Positions 8,473-17,266 of a DNA stretch of 55,313 bases are shown here, piece after piece. How positions within the stretch are numbered: position 1 is the stretch's first letter; each line of letters begins with the position of its first letter. Source of the stretch: Azoarcus sp. (lineage in GTDB: Bacteria; Pseudomonadota; Gammaproteobacteria; Burkholderiales; Rhodocyclaceae); the NCBI GenBank assembly GCA_031265765.1, contig JAISCE010000052.1:1-55313 (forward strand). The letters run 5' to 3'. A program made the position numbers and the translations under genes. Under the pieces are notes generated by a model, which was not told the origin of the DNA, did no database searches, and saw nothing but the letters and a program-made list of their open reading frames with translations.

Positions 8473-9123
8473 ATGACACCGGAGACGGCACGCGAATTCT
8501 TCCGGCGGCTCGCGGCGCACAATCCGGAACCGCGCACCGAACTCGACTACGCAACCCCCTATCAGCTTCTGGTCGCCGTTGTCCTCTCGGCGCAGGCCAC
8601 CGATAAAAGCGTCAATCTGGCGACCCGCCGCCTTTTCCACGCCGCCCCCACGCCTGCCGCCATGGCCGCCCTCGGCGAAGAAAAAGTCGCCGAATACATC
8701 AAGACCATCGGCCTGTTCCGTGGCAAGGCGAAAAACGTCGTCGCCCTTTCCCGGCTTCTCCTCGAACACCATGGCGGACAGATTCCCGGCGAGCGCGCCG
8801 CGCTCGAAGCCCTGCCCGGCGTCGGACGCAAAACCGCCAACGTCGTCCTCAACACCGTCTTTCGCCAGCCCGTCATGGCCGTCGACACCCACATCTTCCG
8901 CCTCGCCAATCGAACGGGCCTCGCCCCCGGCAAGAACGTCGCCGAAGTCGAAGCCGCCCTCATGCGCAACGTTCCCCCCGAATACCTCCTCGACGCCCAC
9001 CATTGGCTGATCCTGCACGGGCGCTACGTCTGCACCGCGCGCAAACCGCATTGCGATACCTGCCGCCTGGCCGACCTGTGCCCCAGCGCGATCGCACACA
9101 CGGATGCCGTAAAGGTCGGATAG
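8473..9123 (+). CDS. nth: Endonuclease III (DNA glycosylase/AP lyase)
   Basis: Nth removes oxidised pyrimidines and cleaves the abasic site in base-excision repair. The 216-residue product has the helix-hairpin-helix LPGVGRKTANV with catalytic Lys120, the catalytic Asp138 in VDTH, and the C-terminal 4Fe-4S cluster Cys187-x6-Cys194-x2-Cys197-x5-Cys203. Length and motifs match full-length enzymes. It is probably cotranscribed with the rnf operon. No terminator is evident before the next gene. Confidence 0.96.
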   Translation: MTPETAREFFRRLAAHNPEPRTELDYATPYQLLVAVVLSAQATDKSVNLATRRLFHAAPTPAAMAALGEEKVAEYIKTIGLFRGKAKNVVALSRLLLEHHGGQIPGERAALEALPGVGRKTANVVLNTVFRQPVMAVDTHIFRLANRTGLAPGKNVAEVEAALMRNVPPEYLLDAHHWLILHGRYVCTARKPHCDTCRLADLCPSAIAHTDAVKVG

Positions 9124-9194
9124 AAGTTTTTATCTGAGTGTATAGTTCCGCCGCTTTATCTTTTCTCATCATTTATCGGAAAGGGAACCCTTTC

Positions 9195-10100
9195 ATGTTT
9201 TCGCATGCTACACGCAAACACGCGTTCTATCTGTACAGCATCGCCGCCGCGTTTTTCCTGTTCTGCCTCAACGCCGCGAGTCACGCGCAAAATACCGATG
9301 CCGAAACGGAAATGCAGGCTGCCGCCAAAGCCATGATGGCCGCCTCCGTACCGGGGCCGAAAAACGTTCCGCTGGGCGGACGGGCAAGCGTCGAACTGCC
9401 GGAAGGATTCACTTTCATTCCCAAGGCGGAAGCAGGGCGCTTCATGCGCGCAATCGGCAATACGGTCGACAAGGATTTCATCGGGCTGATCCTCAATGAG
9501 CAACTGAGCGGTTTCGTCGTCATCGAATTCGTATCTACAGGTTATATCAAGGATGACGACGCCAAGGACTGGGACGTCGACGAATTGCTGCAAAACCTGA
9601 AAAACGGCACCGAGCAAGCCAACGAGGAGCGCAGCAAGCGCGGACTGCCTGAAATCGCCGTGTTGGGCTGGATTGAAAAACCGGCTTACGACGCCAGTTC
9701 GCACCGGCTGGTATGGTCGGTTTCCTCGCAACATAAAAACGCGCCTTCCCGTGAGGAAGAGGGCGTGAACTACAACACCTATCTGCTCGGACGCGAGGGC
9801 TATCTGTCTCTCAATCTGGTGACCGACACCAAGGCCGTCGAAGGGGAAAAGCCCATGGCAAAACAGTTGCTCGCCGCCGTCAGTTTCAGCAACGGGCAGC
9901 GTTATGAAGATTTCAACGCCGCTACCGACCGCGTGGCGGAATACGGGCTGGCCGCATTGGTCGGGGGGCTGGCCGCCAAAAAACTCGGACTGCTGGCAGT
10001 CATCGGTGTTTTCCTCGTCAAGGCGTGGAAAATCGTGTTGCTCGGGCTGCTCGCCGTCGCCGCCATAGCCAAGCGTTTTTTCAGGCGCAAGGAAGCCTGA
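9195..10100 (+). CDS. DUF2167 family membrane protein
   Basis: This 301-residue protein has a signal peptide (about residues 1-26, ending ASHAQN), a periplasmic domain with the DUF2167 blocks (LPEGFTFIP, GYIKDDDAKDWD, EIAVLGWIEKPAYD, NYNTYLLGREGYL) and a C-terminal pair of hydrophobic helices with a basic end, RFFRRKEA. The family is widespread and of unknown function; a membrane-associated role fits the topology. The ATG at 9195 starts the signal peptide; the frame upstream gives a poor N-terminus. It is convergent with the lipoprotein trio that follows. Confidence 0.85.
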   Translation: MFSHATRKHAFYLYSIAAAFFLFCLNAASHAQNTDAETEMQAAAKAMMAASVPGPKNVPLGGRASVELPEGFTFIPKAEAGRFMRAIGNTVDKDFIGLILNEQLSGFVVIEFVSTGYIKDDDAKDWDVDELLQNLKNGTEQANEERSKRGLPEIAVLGWIEKPAYDASSHRLVWSVSSQHKNAPSREEEGVNYNTYLLGREGYLSLNLVTDTKAVEGEKPMAKQLLAAVSFSNGQRYEDFNAATDRVAEYGLAALVGGLAAKKLGLLAVIGVFLVKAWKIVLLGLLAVAAIAKRFFRRKEA

Positions 10101-10110
10101 GCGGCAATAC

Positions 10111-10132
10111 GCGGGGCCATGAACGGCCCCGC
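10111..10132. terminator. Hairpin between convergent genes
   Basis: A perfect 8-bp GC stem (GCGGGGCC / GGCCCCGC) with a 6-base loop lies 10 bases after the DUF2167 stop and 24 bases before the end of the opposite-strand gene. There is no T-run, so a role as bidirectional terminator is only suggested by position. Confidence 0.4.
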
Positions 10133-10156
10133 CCGATGCGGCGAGGCGCGCGAAAA

Positions 10157-10846
10157 TCAGTCGGTGCCGAATCCGGGGTGGTAGGGGCCGTAAAGAAGAC
10201 CGTTGAAGCGTCCGGCGGAAAGAAGCCGGTAGCTTGCAGCCTGCCCCACCTGGTGCGACCGATCCGTCAGGCTATTGATGATCTGATTGATGGCCGCGCT
10301 CACCAGCATGCCGATCAGCCCGCCGCCACTGTTGTTGTTCTGTCCCGTGGAAACATGGGCATAGCCTTGCCAGAGTTCCTCTCCGCTGCGCAGGTCGACG
10401 AGTTTGGCGGAGGCGGAAGCTTCCACGACGCTCTCGATCAGGCGGTAACTGACGCCGAATCGGTCGATCGTGATGTAGACCGCCGCATCGGCGCCAAAGA
10501 TTTCGCGCAATTTGTCCAGCGGGAGCGCCTGTGCTTCGTCGGCGACGGTCACGCCGTTCTGCTTGAAGGTTTCTTCCGAAAGCGTCACCGGAATCACGTA
10601 ATAACCCGCTTCTCCCAGGGGAATCGTCGCGGCGGACAAGAAGCTCATGGGCGCCTTGACTTCCGGAGAGCGGTTGACCGGCGGCAATACCAAGATGGAA
10701 CGCGGACGGCTTGCCCGGAAAGCAGAGTAATCGACCTGCTTGGGCGGCGTCACACACGCGGCGAGCAGGAGCGAAGCCCCCGCCGCCGCCACGAAACGCA
10801 CCGCCGAAAAACTCGGTACGGAAAAAAATCCCGGACGTGGAATCAT
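10157..10846 (-). CDS. DUF799 / GNA1162-like lipoprotein
   Basis: The 229-residue product has a signal peptide ending in the lipobox LLAAC (Cys about 31) and the GNA1162-like fold region ILVLPPVNRSPEVKAP ... YYVIPVTLSEETFKQNG. It is the third gene of a CsgG - DUF4810 - DUF799 series on the minus strand, overlapping the middle gene by four bases. The trio is common in proteobacteria, and by similarity to CsgG and GNA1162 it probably forms an outer-membrane-associated lipoprotein assembly. The exact function is not established. Confidence 0.85.
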   Translation of the reverse strand: MIPRPGFFSVPSFSAVRFVAAAGASLLLAACVTPPKQVDYSAFRASRPRSILVLPPVNRSPEVKAPMSFLSAATIPLGEAGYYVIPVTLSEETFKQNGVTVADEAQALPLDKLREIFGADAAVYITIDRFGVSYRLIESVVEASASAKLVDLRSGEELWQGYAHVSTGQNNNSGGGLIGMLVSAAINQIINSLTDRSHQVGQAASYRLLSAGRFNGLLYGPYHPGFGTD

Positions 10847-11211
10847 TGTTGACGATATTTATTCAGTAGAAAATCCATGAACACGGCGGACTCGGGGAAA
10901 CGCGCCTTTTCTTTCCCGAAGCAGGAGGCGGCTTCCGCATCGTGGCCGGTTTCCGCATACAGCAGACCCAGATGAGCATAAAAGCCAGGCGGCGCGGTTT
11001 TGCCGCTGGCCTCTATCTTGCCCACGTCGCGCTTCATCGCCTCGATCTGCGCTTCCCGGCTTTCGCCTTGCAAATGCGCATAAACCTGTTCCTGGTAACT
11101 CCCCCACTGGTAAAGCGGCTCCGGTCCGCTCGCGCAACCGGAAAGAAAAGCGGCAAGAACCAGTGCGGGAAGAAGGTGGCGCAAACTTTGTGTTGCCGCC
11201 ACCGTTTTCAT
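10843..11211 (-). CDS. DUF4810 lipoprotein
   Basis: This 122-residue lipoprotein has the lipobox FLSGC (Cys about 25) and a short TPR-like body (GFYAHLGLLYAETGHDAEAASCFGKEKARFPES). It is the middle gene of the trio and overlaps both neighbours by four bases, so the three are translationally coupled. The TPR-like repeat suggests an adaptor role in the complex; this is inference. Confidence 0.85.
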   Translation of the reverse strand: MKTVAATQSLRHLLPALVLAAFLSGCASGPEPLYQWGSYQEQVYAHLQGESREAQIEAMKRDVGKIEASGKTAPPGFYAHLGLLYAETGHDAEAASCFGKEKARFPESAVFMDFLLNKYRQQ

Positions 11212-11885
11212 TTGCCTTCAGGCCGCCAGGCGCCGCTGTCGATAGCGGCGGTCAAGCGATCGACCGCTACGCGGATGGCCAGATCCAGCACTTTTCCGTT
11301 CAGCGTGGAGTCATAGCCGGCAGTACCGCCGAACCCGATGATTTCCCGGTTGGAAAGCTCGTATTCCCCCGCGCCCTGCACTGAATGGACGACTTCCGTG
11401 GTATGGATGTCGACAATGTTGAGACTCACCTTGGCATAGGCGACCTGTTTCTTGCCGCGCCCTAGGATGCCGAACAATTGATGGTCGCCCACTTCCTTGC
11501 GGCCGAATTCCGTCACGTCGCCGGTCACGACATATGCAGCGCCCTTCAGGGCTTGGGCTTCGTTGCGGATCCGCGCTTCTTGGGACGCTTCCGCCATGTT
11601 GTCGCGGTCGAGCACGGTAAAGCGGTTGGTCTGCTGCAAGTGCGTCACCAGAATGGTTTTGGCCTGGCTGCCCAGCCGATCCACGCCGTCCGAAAACAGG
11701 CCGCGCATGAAACTGGAGCGGTTATCGAATTTTCCGACCGAGATGGGCGAACGCGGGCCTTGATGGGGAATCGCCGCGCTGGCGGTTTGCTCGACGGCCA
11801 GCGTCCGATGGCTTTCCGTGGCGCATCCCGCAAAAAACAAAGTCAAGAGTGAAACCGCAATGCACGGGATAGAGGAGTACTTCAT
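11208..11885 (-). CDS. CsgG/HfaB family outer-membrane lipoprotein
   Basis: The 225-residue product resembles CsgG, the secretion pore of the curli system: lipobox FFAGC, the RFTVLDRDNMAEASQE block, the TGDVTEFG strand and a conserved C-terminal RVAVDRLTAAI helix. No curli subunit genes (csgA, csgB, csgE, csgF) are near; it leads the DUF4810-DUF799 trio instead. The start at 11885 fits the signal peptide; a longer frame would place it behind an implausible N-terminus. The promoter should lie in the interval shared with valS. Confidence 0.85.
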   Translation of the reverse strand: MKYSSIPCIAVSLLTLFFAGCATESHRTLAVEQTASAAIPHQGPRSPISVGKFDNRSSFMRGLFSDGVDRLGSQAKTILVTHLQQTNRFTVLDRDNMAEASQEARIRNEAQALKGAAYVVTGDVTEFGRKEVGDHQLFGILGRGKKQVAYAKVSLNIVDIHTTEVVHSVQGAGEYELSNREIIGFGGTAGYDSTLNGKVLDLAIRVAVDRLTAAIDSGAWRPEGK

Positions 11886-12030
11886 CGTCGTAGTCTCTCC
11901 AGACGATACAAATAGATAAGCGGAACGCTCGATGTCAAACAAATCCGGGCAAACTTATCGCATGTTGTCACGCCCGTCAGCGCCCGTCAAGGTAGAATAC
12001 GCCGCTTCTCATTTTCCCCACATCCGCACC

Positions 12031-14862
12031 ATGGAATTGCCCAAGAGTTTCGAGCCGTCGGCGATCGAATCCCGGCGCTATGCCGAATGGGAATCCCGCG
12101 ACCGCTTCGCCGCCGGACTGGACACCGCCAGGCCCAGGGACGCCGCTTTCTGCATCCTGCTGCCGCCGCCCAACGTCACCGGCACCCTGCACATGGGGCA
12201 CGGTTTCAACCAGACGCTCATGGACGCCCTCGTCCGCTACCATCGCATGCGCGACGACAACACCCTGTGGCAGCCGGGCACGGACCACGCGGGCATCGCC
12301 ACGCAGATCGTCGTCGAACGGCAACTCGACGCGCAAGGCGTCTCCCGCCACGATCTGGGCCGCCAGGAATTCCTGGAAAAAATCTGGGAATGGAAGAAAT
12401 ACTCCGGCGGCGCGATCACCCGCCAGATGCGCCGCCTGGGCAGCAGCCCGGATTGGGCGCGCGAACGCTTCACCCTGGACGAGGGCCTGAGCCGGGTCGT
12501 CACCGAAACCTTCGTCCGCCTCTACGAAGAAGGGCTGATCTATCGCGGCAAACGGCTGGTCAACTGGGATCCGAAGCTCAAGACCGCCGTCTCCGATCTC
12601 GAAGTGGAAAGCGAGGAGGAGGATGGCTTTCTCTGGCACATCCGCTATCCGCTCGCCGACGGCAGCGGCCACCTGACCGTCGCCACCACCCGCCCGGAAA
12701 CCCTGCTCGGCGACACCGCGATCATGGTGCACCCCGAGGACGAACGCTACCGACGCCTGATCGGCAAGATGGTGAAGCTGCCGCTCGCCGAACGCGAGAT
12801 TCCCGTGATTGCCGACGCCTACGTCGACCGCGAATTCGGCACCGGCGTGGTGAAAGTCACTCCCGCGCACGACTTCAACGACTACGCGGTAGGTCTGCGC
12901 CACAAGCTGGCGATGATCTCGATCCTCGACCTCGACGCCCGCATCAACGACGAAGCGCCGCAAAAGTATCGCGGCATGGACCGCTTCGACGCCCGCGAGG
13001 CCATCGTCGCCGATCTCGATGCCCTGGGCCTGCTGGAGAAAACCGAGAAGCACAAATTGAAGACGCCGCGCGGCGACCGCAGCGGCGTCGCGCTGGAGCC
13101 GATGCTCACCGACCAATGGTTCGTCGCCACATCGAAACCGGGCGCGAACGGCAAAAGCATTGCCGAACAGGCCATCGATGCCGTCGCCAGCGGCGAAATC
13201 CGCTTCTACCCGGAAAACTGGGTCAACACCTACAACCAGTGGCTCGGCAACATCCAGGACTGGTGCATCTCGCGGCAACTCTGGTGGGGCCACCGGATAC
13301 CGGCCTGGCACGGCGAAAACGGCGAAATCTTCGTCGCCCGCAATGAAGAAGACGCCCGCGCGCAAGCGGCGGCAGCCGGTTACCGGGGGGCGCTCGCCCA
13401 AGACCCCGACGTGCTCGACACCTGGTACTCCTCGGCGCTGTGGCCCTTCTCCACCCTCGACTGGACGCCGGAATACCCGCAAAAGTCGAACCCCGCGCTC
13501 GACCTCTACCTGCCCTCCACCGTCCTCGTCACCGGCTTCGACATCATCTTCTTCTGGGTCGCGCGCATGGTGATGATGACCAAGCACATCACCGGCAAAA
13601 TCCCCTTCCGGCACGTCTATGTCCACGGCCTCATCCGCGACGCGGAAGGCCAGAAAATGAGCAAGTCCAAAGGCAACGTGCTCGACCCCATCGACCTCAT
13701 CGACGGCATCGGTCTCGACGAACTCGTCGCAAAGCGCACCGCGGGGCTGATGAATCCCAAGGACGCGCCCAGGATCGAAAAACGCACGCGCAAGGAATTC
13801 CCCGAGGGCATTCCCGCCTTCGGCGCGGACGCGCTGCGCTTCACCTTCGCCTCGCTCGCCTCGCCGGGCCGCGACATCAAATTCGACCTCAACCGCTGCG
13901 AGGGCTACCGCAACTTCTGCAACAAGCTCTGGAACGCCACCCGCTTCGTCCTGATGAACTGCGAAGGACAAGATTGCGGCCTCTCCCCCGCCCCCGCGGC
14001 GGCGGATCGCAGCTTCGCCGACCGCTGGATCGTCTCGCGGCTGCAACGCGCCGCCGCCGAAGCCGCCGCCCAGTTTGAAGCCTACCGCTTCGACCTCCTC
14101 GCCCGCGCCCTCTACGAATTCGTCTGGGACGAATACTGCGACTGGTATCTGGAACTCGCCAAAGTGCGTCTCCAGACCGGCGCGCCGGGCGAGCAGCGCG
14201 CCACGCGCCGCACGCTCCTCGCCGTACTGGAAACCGTGCTGCGGCTCCTCCATCCGCTGATCCCCTTCATCACCGAGGAACTCTGGCAAACGCTCGCCCC
14301 GCTCGCCGGCAAGAAGGACGTGGAAAGCCTCATGCTTGCCCGCTACCCCGAAGCCCGCCCGGCGCTCGTCGACGAAGCGGCGGAAGCGCATATCGCCGAA
14401 CTCAAGGCCCTCGCCCACGCCTGCCGCAACCTGCGCGGCGAAATGAACATCTCCCCCGCGCAACGGCTGCCGCTCGTCATCGCCGCCGGCGATGCGGACA
14501 AAGCGCGCCTGCAAACCTTCGTTCCCTATCTCGCCGCCCTGGCCAGACTTTCGGCGGTCGACATCGCCGACGAAATCGCCCCCAATGCCCTTGCTCCGGT
14601 CGCGGTCGCCGGGAAAACCCGGCTGATGCTCGAAGTCGACATCGACCCCGCCGCCGAACGCGAGCGCCTCGGCAAAGAAATCGCCCGCATCGAAGCCGAA
14701 ATTGCCAAAGCGCAAGGCAAGCTCGGCAACGCCAGCTTCGTCGACCGCGCCCCGGCGGCGGTCGTGGCGCAGGAACGCGAACGGCTGGCGGCTTTCCAGG
14801 CAACGCTGGACAAACTACAGCCGCAACTGGCGCGGCTGGCCGGATGCCCACCGACCCGCTGA
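12031..14862 (+). CDS. valS: Valyl-tRNA synthetase
   Basis: ValS charges tRNA-Val. The 943-residue class I synthetase has HMGH (residues 54-57) as the HIGH signature, the editing domain with [10 protein letters not shown] and [17 protein letters not shown] at residues 542-546, an anticodon-binding domain and a C-terminal coiled-coil ([15 protein letters not shown]). The ATG at 12031 begins MELPKSFEP, typical of the family. It is convergent with gloB, 34 bases away. A cognate tRNA-Val gene lies at 47.4 kb. Confidence 0.97.
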   Translation: MELPKSFEPSAIESRRYAEWESRDRFAAGLDTARPRDAAFCILLPPPNVTGTLHMGHGFNQTLMDALVRYHRMRDDNTLWQPGTDHAGIATQIVVERQLDAQGVSRHDLGRQEFLEKIWEWKKYSGGAITRQMRRLGSSPDWARERFTLDEGLSRVVTETFVRLYEEGLIYRGKRLVNWDPKLKTAVSDLEVESEEEDGFLWHIRYPLADGSGHLTVATTRPETLLGDTAIMVHPEDERYRRLIGKMVKLPLAEREIPVIADAYVDREFGTGVVKVTPAHDFNDYAVGLRHKLAMISILDLDARINDEAPQKYRGMDRFDAREAIVADLDALGLLEKTEKHKLKTPRGDRSGVALEPMLTDQWFVATSKPGANGKSIAEQAIDAVASGEIRFYPENWVNTYNQWLGNIQDWCISRQLWWGHRIPAWHGENGEIFVARNEEDARAQAAAAGYRGALAQDPDVLDTWYSSALWPFSTLDWTPEYPQKSNPALDLYLPSTVLVTGFDIIFFWVARMVMMTKHITGKIPFRHVYVHGLIRDAEGQKMSKSKGNVLDPIDLIDGIGLDELVAKRTAGLMNPKDAPRIEKRTRKEFPEGIPAFGADALRFTFASLASPGRDIKFDLNRCEGYRNFCNKLWNATRFVLMNCEGQDCGLSPAPAAADRSFADRWIVSRLQRAAAEAAAQFEAYRFDLLARALYEFVWDEYCDWYLELAKVRLQTGAPGEQRATRRTLLAVLETVLRLLHPLIPFITEELWQTLAPLAGKKDVESLMLARYPEARPALVDEAAEAHIAELKALAHACRNLRGEMNISPAQRLPLVIAAGDADKARLQTFVPYLAALARLSAVDIADEIAPNALAPVAVAGKTRLMLEVDIDPAAERERLGKEIARIEAEIAKAQGKLGNASFVDRAPAAVVAQERERLAAFQATLDKLQPQLARLAGCPPTR

Positions 14863-14896
14863 CGCCGCGCAGGAAACGGCAATTCGCGGCGCTCCC

Positions 14897-15670
14897 CTAA
14901 AACACATCTTTCCACGCCCGCAAGGCGGCCAGGCATGCCAGCGCATCGGGCGGACGGCTGCCGTTGCGGGCGGCAACGGCAGCGATGACGCCTTCCGCCC
15001 CGGCGCGCAAAAAGGGATTGATGGCCCGCTCCGTGGCAATCGTGCTCGGCAAAGTGGGTTTGCCTTGCGCGCGCAAGGCTTCGCAACGTTCGGCATAGCG
15101 GTCGCGGGCGGCGTTTTCCGGTTCGGCGGCGCGGGAAAAAGCAAGATTGGCAAGCGTGTATTCATGGGCGCAATACACCCTGGTATCGCCGTCGAGACCG
15201 GCGAGGCGCTCAAGCGCGCGGGCAAGATCGGTCGGGCTGCCCTCGAAGACGCGCCCGCAGCCGGCGGAAAACAGGGCATCGCCGCAAAACAGCATGCCAT
15301 GGCCGAAATAAGCGACGTGCCCGCGCGTATGGGCGGCCACGTCGAGCACCCGCAAATCGAGGCCCAGCGCGGGAATGACGACGCGGTCGCCGTCCGCCAC
15401 GGGATGATCCACACCGGCAATGCCCTCCTTGCGCGGGCCATGGACCGGCGTCGATGGATACCGGGCGACGATTTCCCCGACACCGCCGGTATGGTCGGCA
15501 TGATGATGCGTCAGCAAGATGGCGACGGGCGCGAGCGCCGCCTTTTCCAGCGCGGCGAGAGCGGGCGCGGCTTCACCCGGATCGACGAGCGCGGCATGCC
15601 GGCCATTGTCGATCAGCCAGATGTAATTGTCGCGGGCGAAAGGCAGCGGGGTGACGTTGAATGTGGACAT
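14897..15670 (-). CDS. gloB: Hydroxyacylglutathione hydrolase (glyoxalase II)
   Basis: GloB hydrolyses S-lactoylglutathione to lactate and glutathione, the second step of methylglyoxal detoxification. The 257-residue protein has the metallo-beta-lactamase motif THHHADHTGG (His55, His57, Asp59, His60), the downstream ligands HTRGH and FCGDALF, and the C-terminal glutathione-binding domain ending RAWKDVF. It is divergent from a methyltransferase gene, an arrangement common in betaproteobacteria and gammaproteobacteria. Glutathione synthesis genes are in the same window (50.6-52.9 kb). Confidence 0.95.
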   Translation of the reverse strand: MSTFNVTPLPFARDNYIWLIDNGRHAALVDPGEAAPALAALEKAALAPVAILLTHHHADHTGGVGEIVARYPSTPVHGPRKEGIAGVDHPVADGDRVVIPALGLDLRVLDVAAHTRGHVAYFGHGMLFCGDALFSAGCGRVFEGSPTDLARALERLAGLDGDTRVYCAHEYTLANLAFSRAAEPENAARDRYAERCEALRAQGKPTLPSTIATERAINPFLRAGAEGVIAAVAARNGSRPPDALACLAALRAWKDVF

Positions 15671-15724
15671 GGCGGCAAAGGCAAAAGAAAAGGAAAGACT
15701 GAATGATGCCTCATACCCGCTATC

Positions 15725-16624
15725 ATGCTGGCTGTTACGCTTGTCACGTCGACCGCCTTGAACGCCGAACCCAACCCGCCGCCCGATCCGCGGGCATGGC
15801 TGCAAACACCGCTCGGCGGGTATTTCGCCGCGTGGGAACAGACGCAGCTCGACGCCCTGCTCGCCGACATCTTCGGCTACAACGCCCTCCAGATCGGACT
15901 GGCGGATGTGGATTTGCTGCGGGCCAACCGCATGCCGATGCATATCTGCGCCGCGCATGTACCGTGGCCGGACGGCGAACCCGCGCGAACCGCGCGAGTG
16001 CTGACCGACGAAACCGCGCTGCCGTTCGCCAGCGCCAGCCTCGATCTGGTCGTGCTTGCCCATGCACTCGAATTTTCCGCTTCTCCTCATCATGTGTTGC
16101 GCGAAGTCGAGCGTGTGCTGGTTCCCGAGGGCAGTATCGTGATTTGCGGCTTCAATCCGTACAGCCTGTGGAACCGGCACCGCCGCGCGCGCGGACCATG
16201 GCCATGGTGCGGGCAGTATCTTTCCGCGCCAAGGGTGCGCGACTGGCTGATCCTGCTCGGTTTCGAGGTGCAATCCAGCAGATTCGGCTGTTATGCGCCA
16301 GCGGTGAACAGCCCCGAATGGCTGGCGCGCTGGAAATGGCTCGACCGCATCGGCCGAATCTGGTGGCCGGTGTGCGGCGCGGTCTGGATCATGCACGGCA
16401 TCAAGCGCGTCGCTGGCGCGCGCCTGATCCAGCCGCACTGGCGGGAAAAGTACACCCGCGCCAAAAGCTTGTCGCCCGTCGCCCGCGGGTCGAACGATTT
16501 CAGCGGCCCGCTGGGCAATGCCCATAAGGAAACGGGAGAAAAATGTTTGTTTCACGCCGCGCCCGCAACCGGGCGACACAACACGGAAGGGGCGCGCCCC
16601 TCCCATGCCGGATTCCCTCCCTGA
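15725..16624 (+). CDS. SAM-dependent methyltransferase (type 11-like)
   Basis: The 299-residue protein resembles the class I methyltransferases usually encoded between gloB and rnhA. The strand-4 region ASLDLVVLAHALEFSASPHHVLREVERVLVPEGSIVICGFNP is typical of methyltransferase type 11. The glycine-rich motif I is weak (DIFGYNALQIG). The last 30 or so residues, past LSPVARGSND, look like low-quality extension read from repeat-like DNA, including an AGGGGCGCGCCCCT palindrome near 16588. The substrate is unknown. Confidence 0.75.
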   Translation: MLAVTLVTSTALNAEPNPPPDPRAWLQTPLGGYFAAWEQTQLDALLADIFGYNALQIGLADVDLLRANRMPMHICAAHVPWPDGEPARTARVLTDETALPFASASLDLVVLAHALEFSASPHHVLREVERVLVPEGSIVICGFNPYSLWNRHRRARGPWPWCGQYLSAPRVRDWLILLGFEVQSSRFGCYAPAVNSPEWLARWKWLDRIGRIWWPVCGAVWIMHGIKRVAGARLIQPHWREKYTRAKSLSPVARGSNDFSGPLGNAHKETGEKCLFHAAPATGRHNTEGARPSHAGFPP

Positions 16625-16654
16625 AGGAGGAAGTCCCGACGGAGATAGTCTTCA

Positions 16655-17122
16655 ATGAAAATCGTGGATATTCATACCGACGGCGCATGCAGCGGCAATC
16701 CCGGCCCGGGCGGATGGGGCGCGATCCTGAAAAACGGCACGCACGAAAAGGAAATTTGGGGCGGCGAACCGCAAACGACCAACAATCGCATGGAACTTCT
16801 CGCAGTGATTCGCGCTCTCGAACAACTCAAGCGCAAAGCGCGGATAAGGGTACATACCGACAGTCAATATGTACAAAAAGGCATTTCGGAATGGATTCAC
16901 GGCTGGAAGGCGCGCGGCTGGATGACGGCGGGCAAGACGCCGGTGAAAAACGCCGACCTTTGGCGTGCGCTCGACGACATCGCCGCGCGCCACGAAATCG
17001 AATGGCTCTGGGTCAAGGGACATGCGGGCCATGCCGAAAACGAGAGAGCCGACGCCCTGGCCCGCCGCGGCGTCGAGGAGGCGCGGCAGTCGATGACGAT
17101 TCGTCCAGGAGAAAGAAAGTAG
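16655..17122 (+). CDS. rnhA: Ribonuclease HI
   Basis: RNase HI degrades the RNA strand of RNA-DNA hybrids. The 155-residue product has the full catalytic set: Asp9 ([11 protein letters not shown]), Glu47 (NRMELLA), Asp69 (HTDSQYV), His123 ([13 protein letters not shown]) and Asp133. Length matches the E. coli enzyme. The start at 16655 gives the canonical short N-terminus. It follows the methyltransferase on the same strand, a frequent pairing. Confidence 0.97.
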   Translation: MKIVDIHTDGACSGNPGPGGWGAILKNGTHEKEIWGGEPQTTNNRMELLAVIRALEQLKRKARIRVHTDSQYVQKGISEWIHGWKARGWMTAGKTPVKNADLWRALDDIAARHEIEWLWVKGHAGHAENERADALARRGVEEARQSMTIRPGERK

Positions 17123-17266
17123 ATACATTTCCAGGGCAAAAGCAATGACATGAAAAGAATCACATTGAAATCGTCATTGCAACGGATGTTTGCAGCCAGT
17201 AGTATTCATTGGCTGCCGCGCGGGAATGATGTTCCCTGGGTCGAATGAATTCTGGAGGAGCGCAAA

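Noticed and set aside
10025..10852. Plus-strand frame of 275 residues opposite the DUF799 gene
   Set aside because: It overlaps the 3' end of the DUF2167 gene and is antisense to a lipoprotein gene with clear lipobox and family motifs.
11977..14715. A 912-residue antisense frame over valS
   Set aside because: It is the mirror of a conserved GC-rich synthetase gene with no ribosome-binding site and a shadow-type composition (Gly, Asp, Val and Ala rich).
16560..16654. GC palindrome (AGGGGCGCGCCCCT) and a CCCTCC/GGAGGG hairpin before rnhA as a regulatory RNA or riboswitch
   Set aside because: Only short simple hairpins are present, with no conserved aptamer pattern; part of it may lie inside the methyltransferase tail.
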